Positions 1-7,633 of a DNA stretch of 18,406 bases are shown here, in pieces (position 1 is the stretch's first letter; every line of letters starts with the position of its first letter). Source of the DNA: Phycisphaerales bacterium UBA1845 (GTDB lineage Bacteria; Planctomycetota; Phycisphaerae; UBA1845); contig DDIR01000085.1 in NCBI GenBank assembly GCA_002338715.1, positions 1 through 18,406 on the forward strand, given 5' to 3'. The position numbers and the translations under genes are program-made. The notes below the pieces were generated by a model. That model searched no databases, was not told the DNA's origin, and saw only the letters and a program-made list of their open reading frames with translations.

Positions 1-274
1 CGCGCGCCGCGAATCATCAATGGTCGGGCGCGCGGTCGCGTGCGCGCGGGGACAATGTTCGGTCCGAGCGCCCCGACCGGTCGGTCAGTACACCCCTATT
101 TTTTTAGGGTTTTTTGGCTAAGAATTACTTGCCATAAAAGCCGATTTGCTCCAATGTATCGCGCGACGCGAACAGGCTTTGGAAAATCTTGCCTGCGTTT
201 ATGGGCAATGTTGGTTATTGAAACATGCCGGGAATCGATTCCGGCGAAACGACAAGCATGAAAGGATTCATTAG

Positions 275-610
275 ATGGCCAAGAAGAAAGCTGCTGCTGC
301 GAAAGCCGTGAAAGCACGTACCAAGAGCGAAATTTATCGTGAGCTTTCAGAGCGCACCGAACTTTCTCGCAAGCAGGTTGTTGCTGTGTTCGACGAAATG
401 GCAGCAATGATCAAGAAAGACCTGGGCAAGCGTGGCCCCGGCGTCTTCACCGTCCCCGGTTTGATGAAGGTCAAGGTTGTCCGCAAGCCCGCCACCAAGG
501 CGCGCAAAGGCATCAACCCGTTCACCAAGGAAGAAATGGTCTTCAAGGCCAAGCCTGCACGCAACGTCGTCAAGGCGCTTCCGCTCAAGGCCATGAAGGA
601 CATGGTGTAA
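275..610 (+). CDS. HU-family DNA-binding protein
   Basis: This 111-residue protein is a histone-like HU/IHF-family DNA-binding protein, which would bend and compact chromosomal DNA as a dimer. A Lys/Ala-rich N-terminal extension (MAKKKAAAAKAVKA) precedes the HU fold. The helical part runs from about residue 17 (KSEIYRELSERTELSRKQVV) to 50, and the beta arm follows from about 55 (GVFTVPGLMKVKVVRKPA...). The arm reads KARKGINPFTKEE where classical HU has the GRNP-type motif, so Asn-Pro is kept at its tip. The body is slightly longer than E. coli HU (about 90 residues), as is common for planctomycete and verrucomicrobial versions. The ATG start is supported by AAAGGA at 261-266, 8 nt upstream. 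The gene is monocistronic and ends in a strong terminator at 671-710. The family call is secure; its specific role among HU paralogues is not known. Confidence 0.92.
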   Translation: MAKKKAAAAKAVKARTKSEIYRELSERTELSRKQVVAVFDEMAAMIKKDLGKRGPGVFTVPGLMKVKVVRKPATKARKGINPFTKEEMVFKAKPARNVVKALPLKAMKDMV

Positions 611-670
611 TTCATCACGTGTCATTCATCACGCTTCATTGCGTGTGAATCAACACACCGTCAGTAAATG

Positions 671-710
671 AAAACGGTGCGCATCTTTCAAAGGATGCGC
701 ACCGTTTTTT
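671..710. terminator. Bidirectional rho-independent terminator between HU gene and glmM
   Basis: A perfect 15-bp inverted repeat has arms at 671-685 and 694-708 around an 8-nt loop. The right arm runs into a T tract (703-710), and the left arm starts with AAAA, which is a T tract on the other strand. The hairpin can therefore terminate the HU gene from the left and the convergent mutase gene (stop at 745) from the right. Confidence 0.9.
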
Positions 711-744
711 GCATGATCACGTTGAAGCACTGCATGCGCTTCGA

Positions 745-2093
745 TTAATCCGTCGAATCGACAATCCTTTGAATGCGCTGCACCAATTCCATTGCCGTTT
801 CCTGATCCGATGCTTCACCGATGATGCGCATGATCGGTTCCGTGTTGCTGCCGCGGACGTGCACCCATCCTTCGGGCCAATCGATGCGCACCCCGTCGAT
901 CGTGCTGAGTTTCTCCTTGGCAAACGTTGACTGCACGTTGGCGAGCACGCGACTGATTTTGTCTTTCGCGCATTCGGTTTTCGTTTTGACCAATTCGTAT
1001 CGCGGCAAGTCAGCCACCAACGTCGAAAGAGGTTGACCGGTCGCCGCCAGCAAGTCCAGCACCAGCGCCATACCGACGACGCTGTCGCGCACGTACACCA
1101 CGCGCGGATCAATAATCCCGCCGTTGCCTTCACCGCCGACGATGCAATTGTTGGCCTTCATCGTTTCGACGACATTGGCTTCACCCACGGCGCTTCGATG
1201 CACGCACGACCCACCGCCAATCTGCGCCGCAAGATCGTCAAGCATGCGCGACGTCGAAAGGTTCGCACACGTCGCTCCGGGCGTAAGTTCAAGCACGCGG
1301 CGGGCGGCCAACACCAACGTGTATTCCTCTCCGATGTAACGTCCGTTTTCATCGACCACAACCAGACGATCCGCATCGGGATCTTGAGCAAATGCGACGT
1401 CGACGTCAGCCGACTTGGCAAAACCGCACAGCTCACCAAGGTTTTCTTCCAAAGGTTCGGGCGTGTGGGCAAACAGTCCGGTCGTCTCCGGATTCAGGTA
1501 CGTCACCTCGCAACCCAACGCATCCAGCAGATGTTTCGCAACCGGTTGCCCGGCGCCGTTGACGCTGTCGACCACAACCTTGAATCGCTTCGCCCGGATC
1601 GCTTCGACATCCACGATCTTCAGCACGCGATTCACGTGAACGTCATTCGTCGATGAGTCGGCGGAAAGCTTGCCGACCTTGGAAAAATCGACGAGGGCGA
1701 ACGACTCGGACCTGAGGATGTCGAGTATCTCGTTGGCCATCGATGCGGGCGGTGCGTGACCTTCGGGCGTGAGGAATTTGATGCCGTTCCACTGCGACGG
1801 ATTGTGGCTGGTGTCAGCACAATCCCCCCCGCCGCTTTCAACTCGGTAACCATGACGGCGGTGCTTGGCGTGGTTGCGATTCCAAGATCGATGACATCGC
1901 TGCCGCCTGCGAGCAATCCGCTGGTCACGGCGCTTCGCACCATGTCGCCGCTGGGTCGTGAGTCTCGACCAAGCACAATCGGTTTCCCGCCGACAAACTT
2001 CGCCATCGCACACCCAGCCGAGGCGGCCAACTGCGGCGTCAAGGTTTGTCCGACGATTCCCCGAATTCCAGATACGCCCATCATCAAAGCCAT
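745..2093 (-). pseudogene. glmM: Phosphoglucosamine mutase / phosphomannomutase-family enzyme, frame broken by a 1-base deletion
   Basis: This is an alpha-D-phosphohexomutase. GlmM-type members convert glucosamine-6-P to glucosamine-1-P for peptidoglycan and LPS precursors. The N-terminal part (2093 to about 1812) reads MALMMGVSGIRGIVGQ and then LGRDSRPSG, typical of domain 1. The rest (to 745) is in another frame and contains the SHNPSQWNGIKF loop, the metal-binding DPDADR (near 1366-1383), the sugar-binding GEGNGG and the phosphate-binding RGSNTEP (near 836-856). The frames meet between 1811 and 1812, where ...GGIVLT must join x-SHNP and one base is missing. With that base restored the product is 449 residues, normal for the family. 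The start has AAAGG about 9-10 nt upstream. Because the enzyme is normally essential, a sequencing error, a second copy elsewhere, or frameshift rescue are all open. The GEGNGG motif also fits phosphomannomutase/phosphoglucomutase relatives, so substrate is uncertain. Confidence 0.85.
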
Positions 2094-2226
2094 GGATGAA
2101 ACCTTTCAATTGTCGCATCCGTTTCAATTCGTGGGCTCACATGGATGCGATGAGGTGGCGATTATGAAAGATTCAATCGGTGTTGACCAGTCAGCGGAAG
2201 CGAATGTGCAGTCCAACAACGATTCT

Positions 2227-2276
2227 ACAAAAAGAAGGAGCCCGCGATTTCGGAACGTGTCCGAAGTCGGGGGCTC
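2227..2276 (-). terminator. Rho-independent terminator of dnaA
   Basis: On the - strand a GC-rich hairpin has outer arms GAGCCC/GGGCTC at 2271-2276 and 2238-2243, and inner arms TCCGAA/TTCGGA at 2260-2265 and 2249-2254. It is followed by CTTCTTTTTG (2235-2226). It lies about 90 nt after the dnaA stop and before the mutase start, so the two genes are probably transcribed separately. Confidence 0.8.
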
Positions 2277-2367
2277 AAGGAAGCGATCGCTCCAGTTTCG
2301 CCAGGCATTCCGTGCCATTTTGCGCTACCGGGGCGCGCCCGTATTAACGATGATTGCGAGACTGCGG

Positions 2368-3813
2368 TTAAGACGTCTCCACCAGGTCCACCGATGACGA
2401 ACTGAGTCCCAACTGTTCTTCCAACTGGCCGATGATTTCGACGAGGTTGCCCTCTTTTTCACCGGCAGGGGTCATCCACTTGGCGATCTGACCGTTGCTA
2501 AGGATGTTTTTGATCCGCCGGCAGGCCAAGATCACCGTGGAGTGGTTCTTGTTGCCCATGAATCGACCGATTTCCGGGAAGCTCATCGCGGTGTGGGCAC
2601 GGGCCAGGTACATCGCCACACCGCGGGCAAGGGCGATCGTGCGGGTTTTACGCGATGTATGCAGGTCGGCTGGAGCAAGTCCGAAGAAGATCGACACGGC
2701 ACTTTCGATGTCGGTCAACTTGATGACCGGGACGGTGTTGGCGATGAGATCACCCAACCCGCGATGGGCCAACGGTAGGGTCAGCGGTTCGCCACTGAGA
2801 CGTGCCAGCGCCACCAACTTGAGCAATGCACCTTCGAGTTCGCGAACGTTGGCCTGGAAGTTGGCCGCGATGTATTCGATGACTTCCGGTCGAACCTCGA
2901 AGTTCAGCTTTGCCGCGCGCTTCTGCAAAACTCCGACGCGGGTGGCATGATCCGGCGAGTCGATCTTGACGACCATGCCCGCGATGAAGCGGCTGACCAG
3001 ATGCTCCGACAGGTGTCCGATGAGTTTCGGATGGGCATCGGAGGCCATCACCACCTGCTTGCCGGATGCATCGATGGCGTTGAAGGTGTGGAGGAATTCT
3101 TCCTGAGTGGCGCGTTTGTTGGCGAAGAAGTGCACGTCGTCGATGACAAGGACATCGAGACGGCGGAAGCGCTGATGAAATGCGTCGCGCTCACCATTCT
3201 TGACCGCGTAGACGAATTGGTTGGTAAAATCTTCACCCGAGACGTATTTCCAGCGGAGGCCCGGATGACGCTCCTGCAACTCGTTGCAGATACCCTGGAG
3301 CAGATGCGTCTTGCCCAGTCCGCTGCCGCCATGGATGAACAACGGATTGAACTGCGTGCAGGGTGCTTCAGCCACCGCTTTGGCACAGCTGGCCGCCAAC
3401 CGGTTTGATTCGCCAACGATGAAGTCGCTGAGACGTCCTTGGAGCGTTTGCGGGACGGCGACTGCGCCGGCTTTCTTGCGTTTGCGGGCGAGGCGCTCGG
3501 GGTTGTCAGCCGCAAACTTCGACTGAGAGTCGGGTTGTTTGCGTCGCAGCTCCTTGGCGATGGTCGGGTCGATTGAGAAAACGATCTCAAGTCTTTTCGA
3601 CGTCACCTCCTCAGCCGCATCCTGAAGCGCGGACATGAAGTGCCGTTCAATCCATTCGCCGACAAACACATTCGGTACTTCAAGACGCACAAACTCGTCC
3701 GCGATGGTGAATCGCGTGGCATTCTTAAACCAGAGTTTGTAGTCCTGCGCACCGATGCGCGACGCAATGGCGTTTTCGAATTGACAGACCGAATCCGCAA
3801 TCGATGAAAGCAT
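2368..3813 (-). CDS. dnaA: Chromosomal replication initiator protein DnaA
   Basis: DnaA is the AAA+ ATPase that binds DnaA boxes at oriC and opens the duplex. From the chosen start the protein has 481 residues, a normal length. Domain I lies at about 1-80, followed by a short basic linker and the AAA+ domain with Walker A GGSGLGKTH (162-170), Walker B VLVIDDVHFF (221-230), an arginine in LVSRF (275) and the sensor II motif NVRELEGAL (322-330). Domain IV carries the helix-turn-helix signature GNKNHSTVILACRRI (420-434), where many bacteria have GGRDHTTV. The ATG at 3813 is preferred over an upstream in-frame ATG at 3840 because GGAGG (3828-3824) sits 10 nt before it. No dnaN or recF follows, a separation often seen in planctomycetes. 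Upstream lies an AT-rich gene-free region. Confidence 0.97.
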   Translation of the reverse strand: MLSSIADSVCQFENAIASRIGAQDYKLWFKNATRFTIADEFVRLEVPNVFVGEWIERHFMSALQDAAEEVTSKRLEIVFSIDPTIAKELRRKQPDSQSKFAADNPERLARKRKKAGAVAVPQTLQGRLSDFIVGESNRLAASCAKAVAEAPCTQFNPLFIHGGSGLGKTHLLQGICNELQERHPGLRWKYVSGEDFTNQFVYAVKNGERDAFHQRFRRLDVLVIDDVHFFANKRATQEEFLHTFNAIDASGKQVVMASDAHPKLIGHLSEHLVSRFIAGMVVKIDSPDHATRVGVLQKRAAKLNFEVRPEVIEYIAANFQANVRELEGALLKLVALARLSGEPLTLPLAHRGLGDLIANTVPVIKLTDIESAVSIFFGLAPADLHTSRKTRTIALARGVAMYLARAHTAMSFPEIGRFMGNKNHSTVILACRRIKNILSNGQIAKWMTPAGEKEGNLVEIIGQLEEQLGLSSSSVDLVETS

Positions 3814-4175
3814 TGTGTATACACCTCCAGCGCGTGGCAAAGCTCTTGCCGTTTGGTAAACGACTCACGCGTTATCGAAAAGTAAAATGGACAAAAAAAG
3901 AAATCGGCTCGGCAGTATTGGCAGGCACCATTTACCGGCCGAAGACTGGCTCAACAACAGGGACGGAATTTAACACAGAGATCAAGAATCGGTCAACAGC
4001 TTTTTAAGCATGAAACGTGTTTCACAGTGTTGGGCGCGACTGAAGAACAAATTTGATAAGTGGTTATCGATTGAATTTTTTTTTGAAAACAACAGTTGTG
4101 CACAAACTCGAATCGTCGGTGTTGAAAAATTGTGGAAGTTCGGACCCACACCTGCGCCTTGGAACAAAAATGCCT
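3814..4175. other. AT-rich gene-free region upstream of dnaA, possible oriC
   Basis: No gene is visible in these 362 bp. Three sites come within one mismatch of the DnaA-box consensus TTWTNCACA: 3969-3977 (TTTAACACA), 4018-4026 (TGTTTCACA) and 4096-4104 (TTGTGCACA, inside a 10-bp palindrome 4096-4105, so readable on both strands). A run of nine T within an AT-rich stretch (about 4062-4090) could be an unwinding element. An inverted repeat TGAAAC-GT-GTTTCA lies at 4011-4024. The region also has to hold the dnaA promoter. No perfect DnaA box was found, so the origin assignment is tentative. Confidence 0.35.
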
Positions 4176-5117
4176 TTATATGCAGCGAATCCATGCGCGG
4201 CGGCGCGCTCGCTCGCCGAAACCCGACCGCTCGTAAAGGCGTCTTGCTGGCGTGTTGATTGCGTCCACGGCAAGCGTCACACTCGAAAGTCCGAGCACCT
4301 GTGTGCGGCGCTTCGCCAAAGACAACATGAGCGTTCCCAATCCGCGCCGGCGCCCCGAAGAACTCACACCCATATAAACGACTTCAAGCGCAAGTCGATC
4401 AACGACCCGCGCTGTGAGCAGGACCGCAACCGGCTCGTCGTTCTCCGCGATGACGTAAAACCCGCTGGGATCAAAGATTCCAGTCGCCTTGTGTCCGGCC
4501 AACGCATCGGCTGGGGTTCGCAACGGAGTCAAAGCCGGGCAATCCAGGCTGTCTTTGTAAGATTCTTCGAGCGCGCGAAGAAACATCGTTTCAGTCTCAG
4601 CGTCATAATTAAACAGCCTGAATTGACATTCCAGTTCCGGCTCGCGCGTGTCCGAATTCGCAATTGGGCAATCCATGTAGATAAGTTCGGCAAGATACTG
4701 AAACTGCATGTCGGCCATCATTCGCGCCCGCCGGGTGTCGCCCGGTTGCAATAACGTTTGCAGGAGATTGAGCTTGCGCGTTCTCGCGTGCTTGATGACG
4801 GCGTCGGTGATGATCAAGGGAGCATCATCATTGAGGGCTTTGGGCCCCAGATGCACCAATGCGCTTCGACCAGGCGATTCGAAGACGAGGGCGGCAGCTT
4901 GGATCCCACGGCGATCATCGGTGGCGACGAAGACACTTGGGATGACCCCGCTCGTCCGCGACATGGCCTCCACGTTGCGACAATGGGCCTCAAGATCGCG
5001 AGACGCCTCCTGTTGACCGCTCAGTGCAAAGGAGAACGCCGCACCAAAATCCGGATCGGTCGGGCTGATTTGGATGATGGTCATGCCGCCAACTGATTGC
5101 AGGGGCTTGTTTTGCAT
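4176..5117 (-). CDS. GNAT-family N-acetyltransferase, probably with two GNAT-like halves
   Basis: The C-terminal half of this 313-residue protein is a recognisable GNAT acetyl-CoA-dependent acyltransferase. Motif A reads VYMGVSSSGRRRGLGTLML (from about residue 247), with the pyrophosphate-binding R-R-R-G-L-G at 256-261, and motif B has NTPARRLYERSGF (288-300). The N-terminal half (about 12-150) has the size and strand pattern of a second, degenerate GNAT domain, comparable to tandem proteins such as mycothiol synthase; that half is inferred. The substrate cannot be told. An alternative start is the ATG at 5084 (MTIIQIS); neither start has a clear Shine-Dalgarno sequence. The gene begins 12 nt after the stop of the upstream lipoprotein gene on the same strand, so the two are probably co-transcribed. 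Confidence 0.8.
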   Translation of the reverse strand: MQNKPLQSVGGMTIIQISPTDPDFGAAFSFALSGQQEASRDLEAHCRNVEAMSRTSGVIPSVFVATDDRRGIQAAALVFESPGRSALVHLGPKALNDDAPLIITDAVIKHARTRKLNLLQTLLQPGDTRRARMMADMQFQYLAELIYMDCPIANSDTREPELECQFRLFNYDAETETMFLRALEESYKDSLDCPALTPLRTPADALAGHKATGIFDPSGFYVIAENDEPVAVLLTARVVDRLALEVVYMGVSSSGRRRGLGTLMLSLAKRRTQVLGLSSVTLAVDAINTPARRLYERSGFGERARRRAWIRCI

Positions 5118-5129
5118 CGCTGCCCAATC

Positions 5130-5636
5130 TTACTGCAGGTAAATGCCCTTCGGAATGCGGCTGGTGAAACCGGCGATGGGAAGTTCGCTGCGCGGGATCA
5201 CCACGGCATGGATGGGACTCGCGATGGCTGGCGACCGCGGGGCATCGGACTCGGGATAGTATTCGGTGACGTCGACCTCCAGACGATGATCGCCCATCCA
5301 GACACGGTCAATGTGGATTTCACAGTCGCGACTCGATGCGGGCCCCATCGCGGCAAGGAGAACCATCTGCGTAGAGAAGTCGACGTCCAACTCGAGAAGC
5401 GGGAACTGCGACAGCGACGGATAGTCATAAATCGCGATGCGCAGCGGTTTTGCAATTCGTGTCTGCAACTGTGCGAGCTCGCTTAGAATGGGCACGTTGT
5501 CCCCATATGCGACGCCGCTCAACAATTGCGGATCATGCGCAGGACGCTTGCTGGAGACGCAACCACCCACGCCAGCCACGCAGATTGCAAGGATCACGGC
5601 AAGTTGATATGACCGACGAAAGAGCCGTCGCAGCAT
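5130..5636 (-). CDS. Lipoprotein with PrcB-like C-terminal domain
   Basis: The start chosen is the ATG at 5636 (MLRRLFRRS), because GGAG at 5646-5643 precedes it by 6 nt; an in-frame ATG at 5660 would add 8 residues. The protein then has 168 residues. The N-terminus is a lipoprotein signal: basic, then a hydrophobic stretch (LAVILAICVAGVGG), then Cys, so it is probably lipid-anchored outside the cytoplasmic membrane. The C-terminal half (FSTQMVLLAAMGPASSRDCE, then HRLEVDVTEYYP and HAVVIPRSELPI) follows the pattern of the PrcB C-terminal domain: a strand with DFs, a small-residue turn, a V-x-V strand, and a closing Pro/His-vv-ipks strand. The family typically has TGGY where this protein has ASSRDC. 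The domain call is made by eye. Its role is unknown; it precedes the GNAT gene by 12 nt. Confidence 0.65.
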   Translation of the reverse strand: MLRRLFRRSYQLAVILAICVAGVGGCVSSKRPAHDPQLLSGVAYGDNVPILSELAQLQTRIAKPLRIAIYDYPSLSQFPLLELDVDFSTQMVLLAAMGPASSRDCEIHIDRVWMGDHRLEVDVTEYYPESDAPRSPAIASPIHAVVIPRSELPIAGFTSRIPKGIYLQ

Positions 5637-5667
5637 GTTATTCTCCGATGAAGCCGACATAATGCTG

Positions 5668-5695
5668 TTGCAGCAGGGACGCCAGCATTTATAAT
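5668..5695 (+). promoter_or_regulatory. Sigma70-type promoter for the HEAT-repeat lipoprotein gene
   Basis: TTGCAG (5668-5673) and a perfect TATAAT (5690-5695) are separated by 16 nt, and the gene starts 44 nt downstream of the -10 box. The -10 element lies in ATTTATAATC, which reads GATTATAAAT on the other strand, so the same site could supply a TATAAA -10 box for the divergent lipoprotein gene, although no good -35 box was seen on that side. Confidence 0.5.
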
Positions 5696-5739
5696 CACTT
5701 TATTGGCAAGATGATAGGGGTTTCCGGGATTCTGCTGGA

Positions 5740-6174
5740 TTGTGCGAACGACGCCTGCGGCTAGCGATTATCGTGCTGAGTGTGGGTTTCGGCCTGTTCG
5801 CGGGGTCGGGTTGCGCCAACCGGGTCGATGCATTGTCCCGCCAGTTGGAATCGAAGGACCCGACACAGAGAATCCACGCGATTCACACGATCGGTAACGA
5901 CAAGGTCGGCGAGTTGATTCCTGCGCTGGTCGATCGGTTGGATGACGACGACCCTGCGGTGCGCCTCTACACGATCGTGGCGTTGGAGAAACTTACCGGC
6001 GAACGATTCGGGTATGAATACGCAGCCGATCGACTCAAGCGACAAGTGGCAGTATCCAATTGGCGCCGCTACATCGGGCAACGGGCTCGGGAATCAGACA
6101 CGGATGATGACGATTATCCCGAAGTGACGAACGCCCCACCGGCGAATCCGCCCGATACGCAGTCTGCGGGTTAA
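5740..6174 (+). CDS. HEAT-repeat lipoprotein
   Basis: This is a small secreted protein of 144 residues. The N-terminus has basic residues, a hydrophobic stretch (LAIIVLSVGFGLFAG) and a Cys at about residue 25 (GSGCANRVD), which looks like a lipoprotein signal with a weak lipobox. Residues 31-95 hold two HEAT-type helical repeats (DPTQRIHAIHTIGND; DPAVRLYTIVALEKLTGE). They are followed by the segment FGYEYAADRLKRQVAVSNWR, a pattern common at the end of planctomycete HEAT proteins. The C-terminal tail is acidic and Pro-rich and probably disordered. The start is TTG, chosen because it gives the complete signal peptide and there is no in-frame ATG. The role is unknown; such repeats usually bind other proteins. 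Confidence 0.75.
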   Translation: MCERRLRLAIIVLSVGFGLFAGSGCANRVDALSRQLESKDPTQRIHAIHTIGNDKVGELIPALVDRLDDDDPAVRLYTIVALEKLTGERFGYEYAADRLKRQVAVSNWRRYIGQRARESDTDDDDYPEVTNAPPANPPDTQSAG

Positions 6175-6358
6175 GCTGATGGCGACCCGTTGAGTTGATG
6201 GCGGTTGGTTGAAATAGTGAAGTCGATCGCCATACTCGTCGCCATTGCCATTGTGTTCATGGCCAACCGAATGGCACGCCCCACATTTTGGGGCATGATG
6301 GATTCAAGTTGGATACGGGCCGTCGTTTCGAATCCAAAGTCATCAAGGACAACAGTAC

Positions 6359-6376
6359 ATAGGGCAAATTCCCTAT
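6359..6376. repeat. Inverted repeat in the leader of the STAS-mla operon
   Basis: ATAGGG and CCCTAT (6 bp each, 6-nt spacer) lie about 30 nt before the STAS start codon. It may be an operator or a leader hairpin. The 230-bp gap at 6175-6404 contains no convincing gene; a second short hairpin (GCCCCA/TGGGGC, 6278-6294) has no T tract. Confidence 0.35.
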
Positions 6377-6404
6377 CGCAGTTTCCATAGAACGCGGGTC
6401 TTCA

Positions 6405-6746
6405 ATGAACAACGGTCTAGCCAAGACAATCACGCGGCAAGAGGATCATATTCTGATTGCGATGACGGGCGAACTCACGATTCACACCGCCCCCGACTTT
6501 CATAAATCCCTTCTCGAATATGACAGCACACCCGACGGTCACTGGGTTTTCGATCTTCACAAAATCACGTACATCGATTCTGCCGGCGTGGGGACACTCG
6601 TGGACATCTTCCGTCGAAGCAAGAAGAACGGTTCGCGGATGTCGCTGGTCGGTATGAATCGGCAGGTCCGAAGCGTCTTTGAGATCACCAAACTCGACAA
6701 GTTCTTTCCTATTTTTGAATCGGTGCAGGATGCGCTCGGTTCGTGA
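6405..6746 (+). CDS. STAS-domain protein of an Mla-type transporter operon
   Basis: This is a 113-residue single STAS domain. The hallmark loop is YIDSAGVGTLVD, with Asp58-Ser59; this is the serine phosphorylated in SpoIIAA-type anti-sigma-factor antagonists. The N-terminal strand pair (ILIAMTGELTIHTAPDF) is also typical. Two roles are possible: an anti-anti-sigma factor, or the MlaB-like subunit that binds the ATPase of an Mla lipid transporter. The context favours the second: its stop codon overlaps the start of the MlaE gene by 4 nt (GTGA, 6743-6746), which implies translational coupling. The DSAG serine resembles SpoIIAA, so regulation by phosphorylation cannot be excluded. Confidence 0.88.
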   Translation: MNNGLAKTITRQEDHILIAMTGELTIHTAPDFHKSLLEYDSTPDGHWVFDLHKITYIDSAGVGTLVDIFRRSKKNGSRMSLVGMNRQVRSVFEITKLDKFFPIFESVQDALGS

Positions 6747-7612
6747 GTGGCCCGCCCTCGATGCCGTCATCAAGATTCAAACCATCCAAGGTCCGCGGCG
6801 CCATCGAAAGCGTCGGAGCAGCCGGTGACCGCTCGATCAACCACGTGGGACAGTTCGTCCGCAGCGTCGGCGGGATGGCCTACCTCCTGGGCGACACCAT
6901 TCGATGGGCGACAAAAGGGCTCTTTGTCCGCAGGTTGAAGTTCGGCTGGGGTTCACTGATCGACCAGATGGTGCGCGTCGGCGTCAAGAGCATCGGCATC
7001 GTCGTGCTTGTGCAGGCGTTCATCGGATGCATTCTCGCGCTTCAACTGGCCCCCACGCTCGAAAGCTATGGCCAACTCGAAAAGATCGCCGATGTCGTCG
7101 CGATTGCCATCGTTCGCGAGTTGGGACCGCTTATCACGGCCATCGTTCTGAGTGGTTATGCCGGTGCTTCGATTGCGGCAGAGATCGGTTCGATGGTCGA
7201 AGCCGAGGAAATCAAAGCACTGCGGGCGCATGCGCTCAACCCGATTCGATTTCTGATTGTCCCCCGCTTTCTTGCGACAACGATCATGATTGTGGGATTG
7301 GCTGTCATTGCCGACACGGTTGGAATCTGTGGTGGGTTGCTGACGTCGTGGGCAGCGCTGGGCATTTCGCCTGAGACCTATCTTGATTCGACGCAGAACG
7401 CGATCGTCGTTCGCGACTTTATCACGGGACTGAGCAAGGCCTGCATCTTTGGCATGTTGGTGTCGATGATCGCGTGTTACGAAGGGCTGTCGGTTTCGGG
7501 AGGGGCGGTCGGTGTTGGCCGAGCGACGACGGCTACGGTCGTTAAGTCGATTGTGGCGATTATCGGAATGGACGCGGTGTTTACGTCGATCTTTTATGTC
7601 TTTGGTTTGTAG
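6743..7612 (+). CDS. mlaE: MlaE-family ABC transporter permease
   Basis: This is an inner-membrane permease of the MlaE/YrbE (DUF140) family, the channel-forming part of a lipid transporter that moves phospholipids or related lipids between membranes. It has 289 residues. After a cytoplasmic N-terminal stretch (1-75) come hydrophobic segments at about 82-104, 120-145, 168-200 and at the C-terminus. The family signature lies at 125-175: RELGPLITAIVLSGYAG, then AAEIGSM, EEIKAL and LNPIRFLIVPRFLA. The start is GTG overlapping the STAS stop; the ATG at 6761 is an alternative that would remove 6 residues. The N-terminal extension is longer than in E. coli MlaE (260 residues). It is encoded with the STAS protein before it and the ATPase 21 nt after it. 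Confidence 0.95.
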   Translation: MSGPPSMPSSRFKPSKVRGAIESVGAAGDRSINHVGQFVRSVGGMAYLLGDTIRWATKGLFVRRLKFGWGSLIDQMVRVGVKSIGIVVLVQAFIGCILALQLAPTLESYGQLEKIADVVAIAIVRELGPLITAIVLSGYAGASIAAEIGSMVEAEEIKALRAHALNPIRFLIVPRFLATTIMIVGLAVIADTVGICGGLLTSWAALGISPETYLDSTQNAIVVRDFITGLSKACIFGMLVSMIACYEGLSVSGGAVGVGRATTATVVKSIVAIIGMDAVFTSIFYVFGL

Positions 7613-7633
7613 ACCCGCGCGGGGACGCATCGC

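Noticed and set aside
40..261. 73-codon + strand frame before the HU gene
   Set aside because: Composition is not protein-like and there is no usable ribosome-binding site. I see no gene in 1-274.
1033..1656. 207-codon + strand frame opposite the mutase
   Set aside because: Antisense shadow with Arg/His-rich composition and no recognisable motif; the - strand mutase motifs are clear.
6300..6337. tRNA-like T-loop text (TTTCGAATCC)
   Set aside because: No acceptor stem, D arm or anticodon arm can be drawn around it; the match is only part of a short inverted repeat.
6205..6390. Small + strand frame with a hydrophobic N-terminus (TTG start, 61 codons)
   Set aside because: The hydrophobic run is short, the rest does not look like protein, the start is weak, and the frame sits in a leader with inverted repeats. 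No supporting context.
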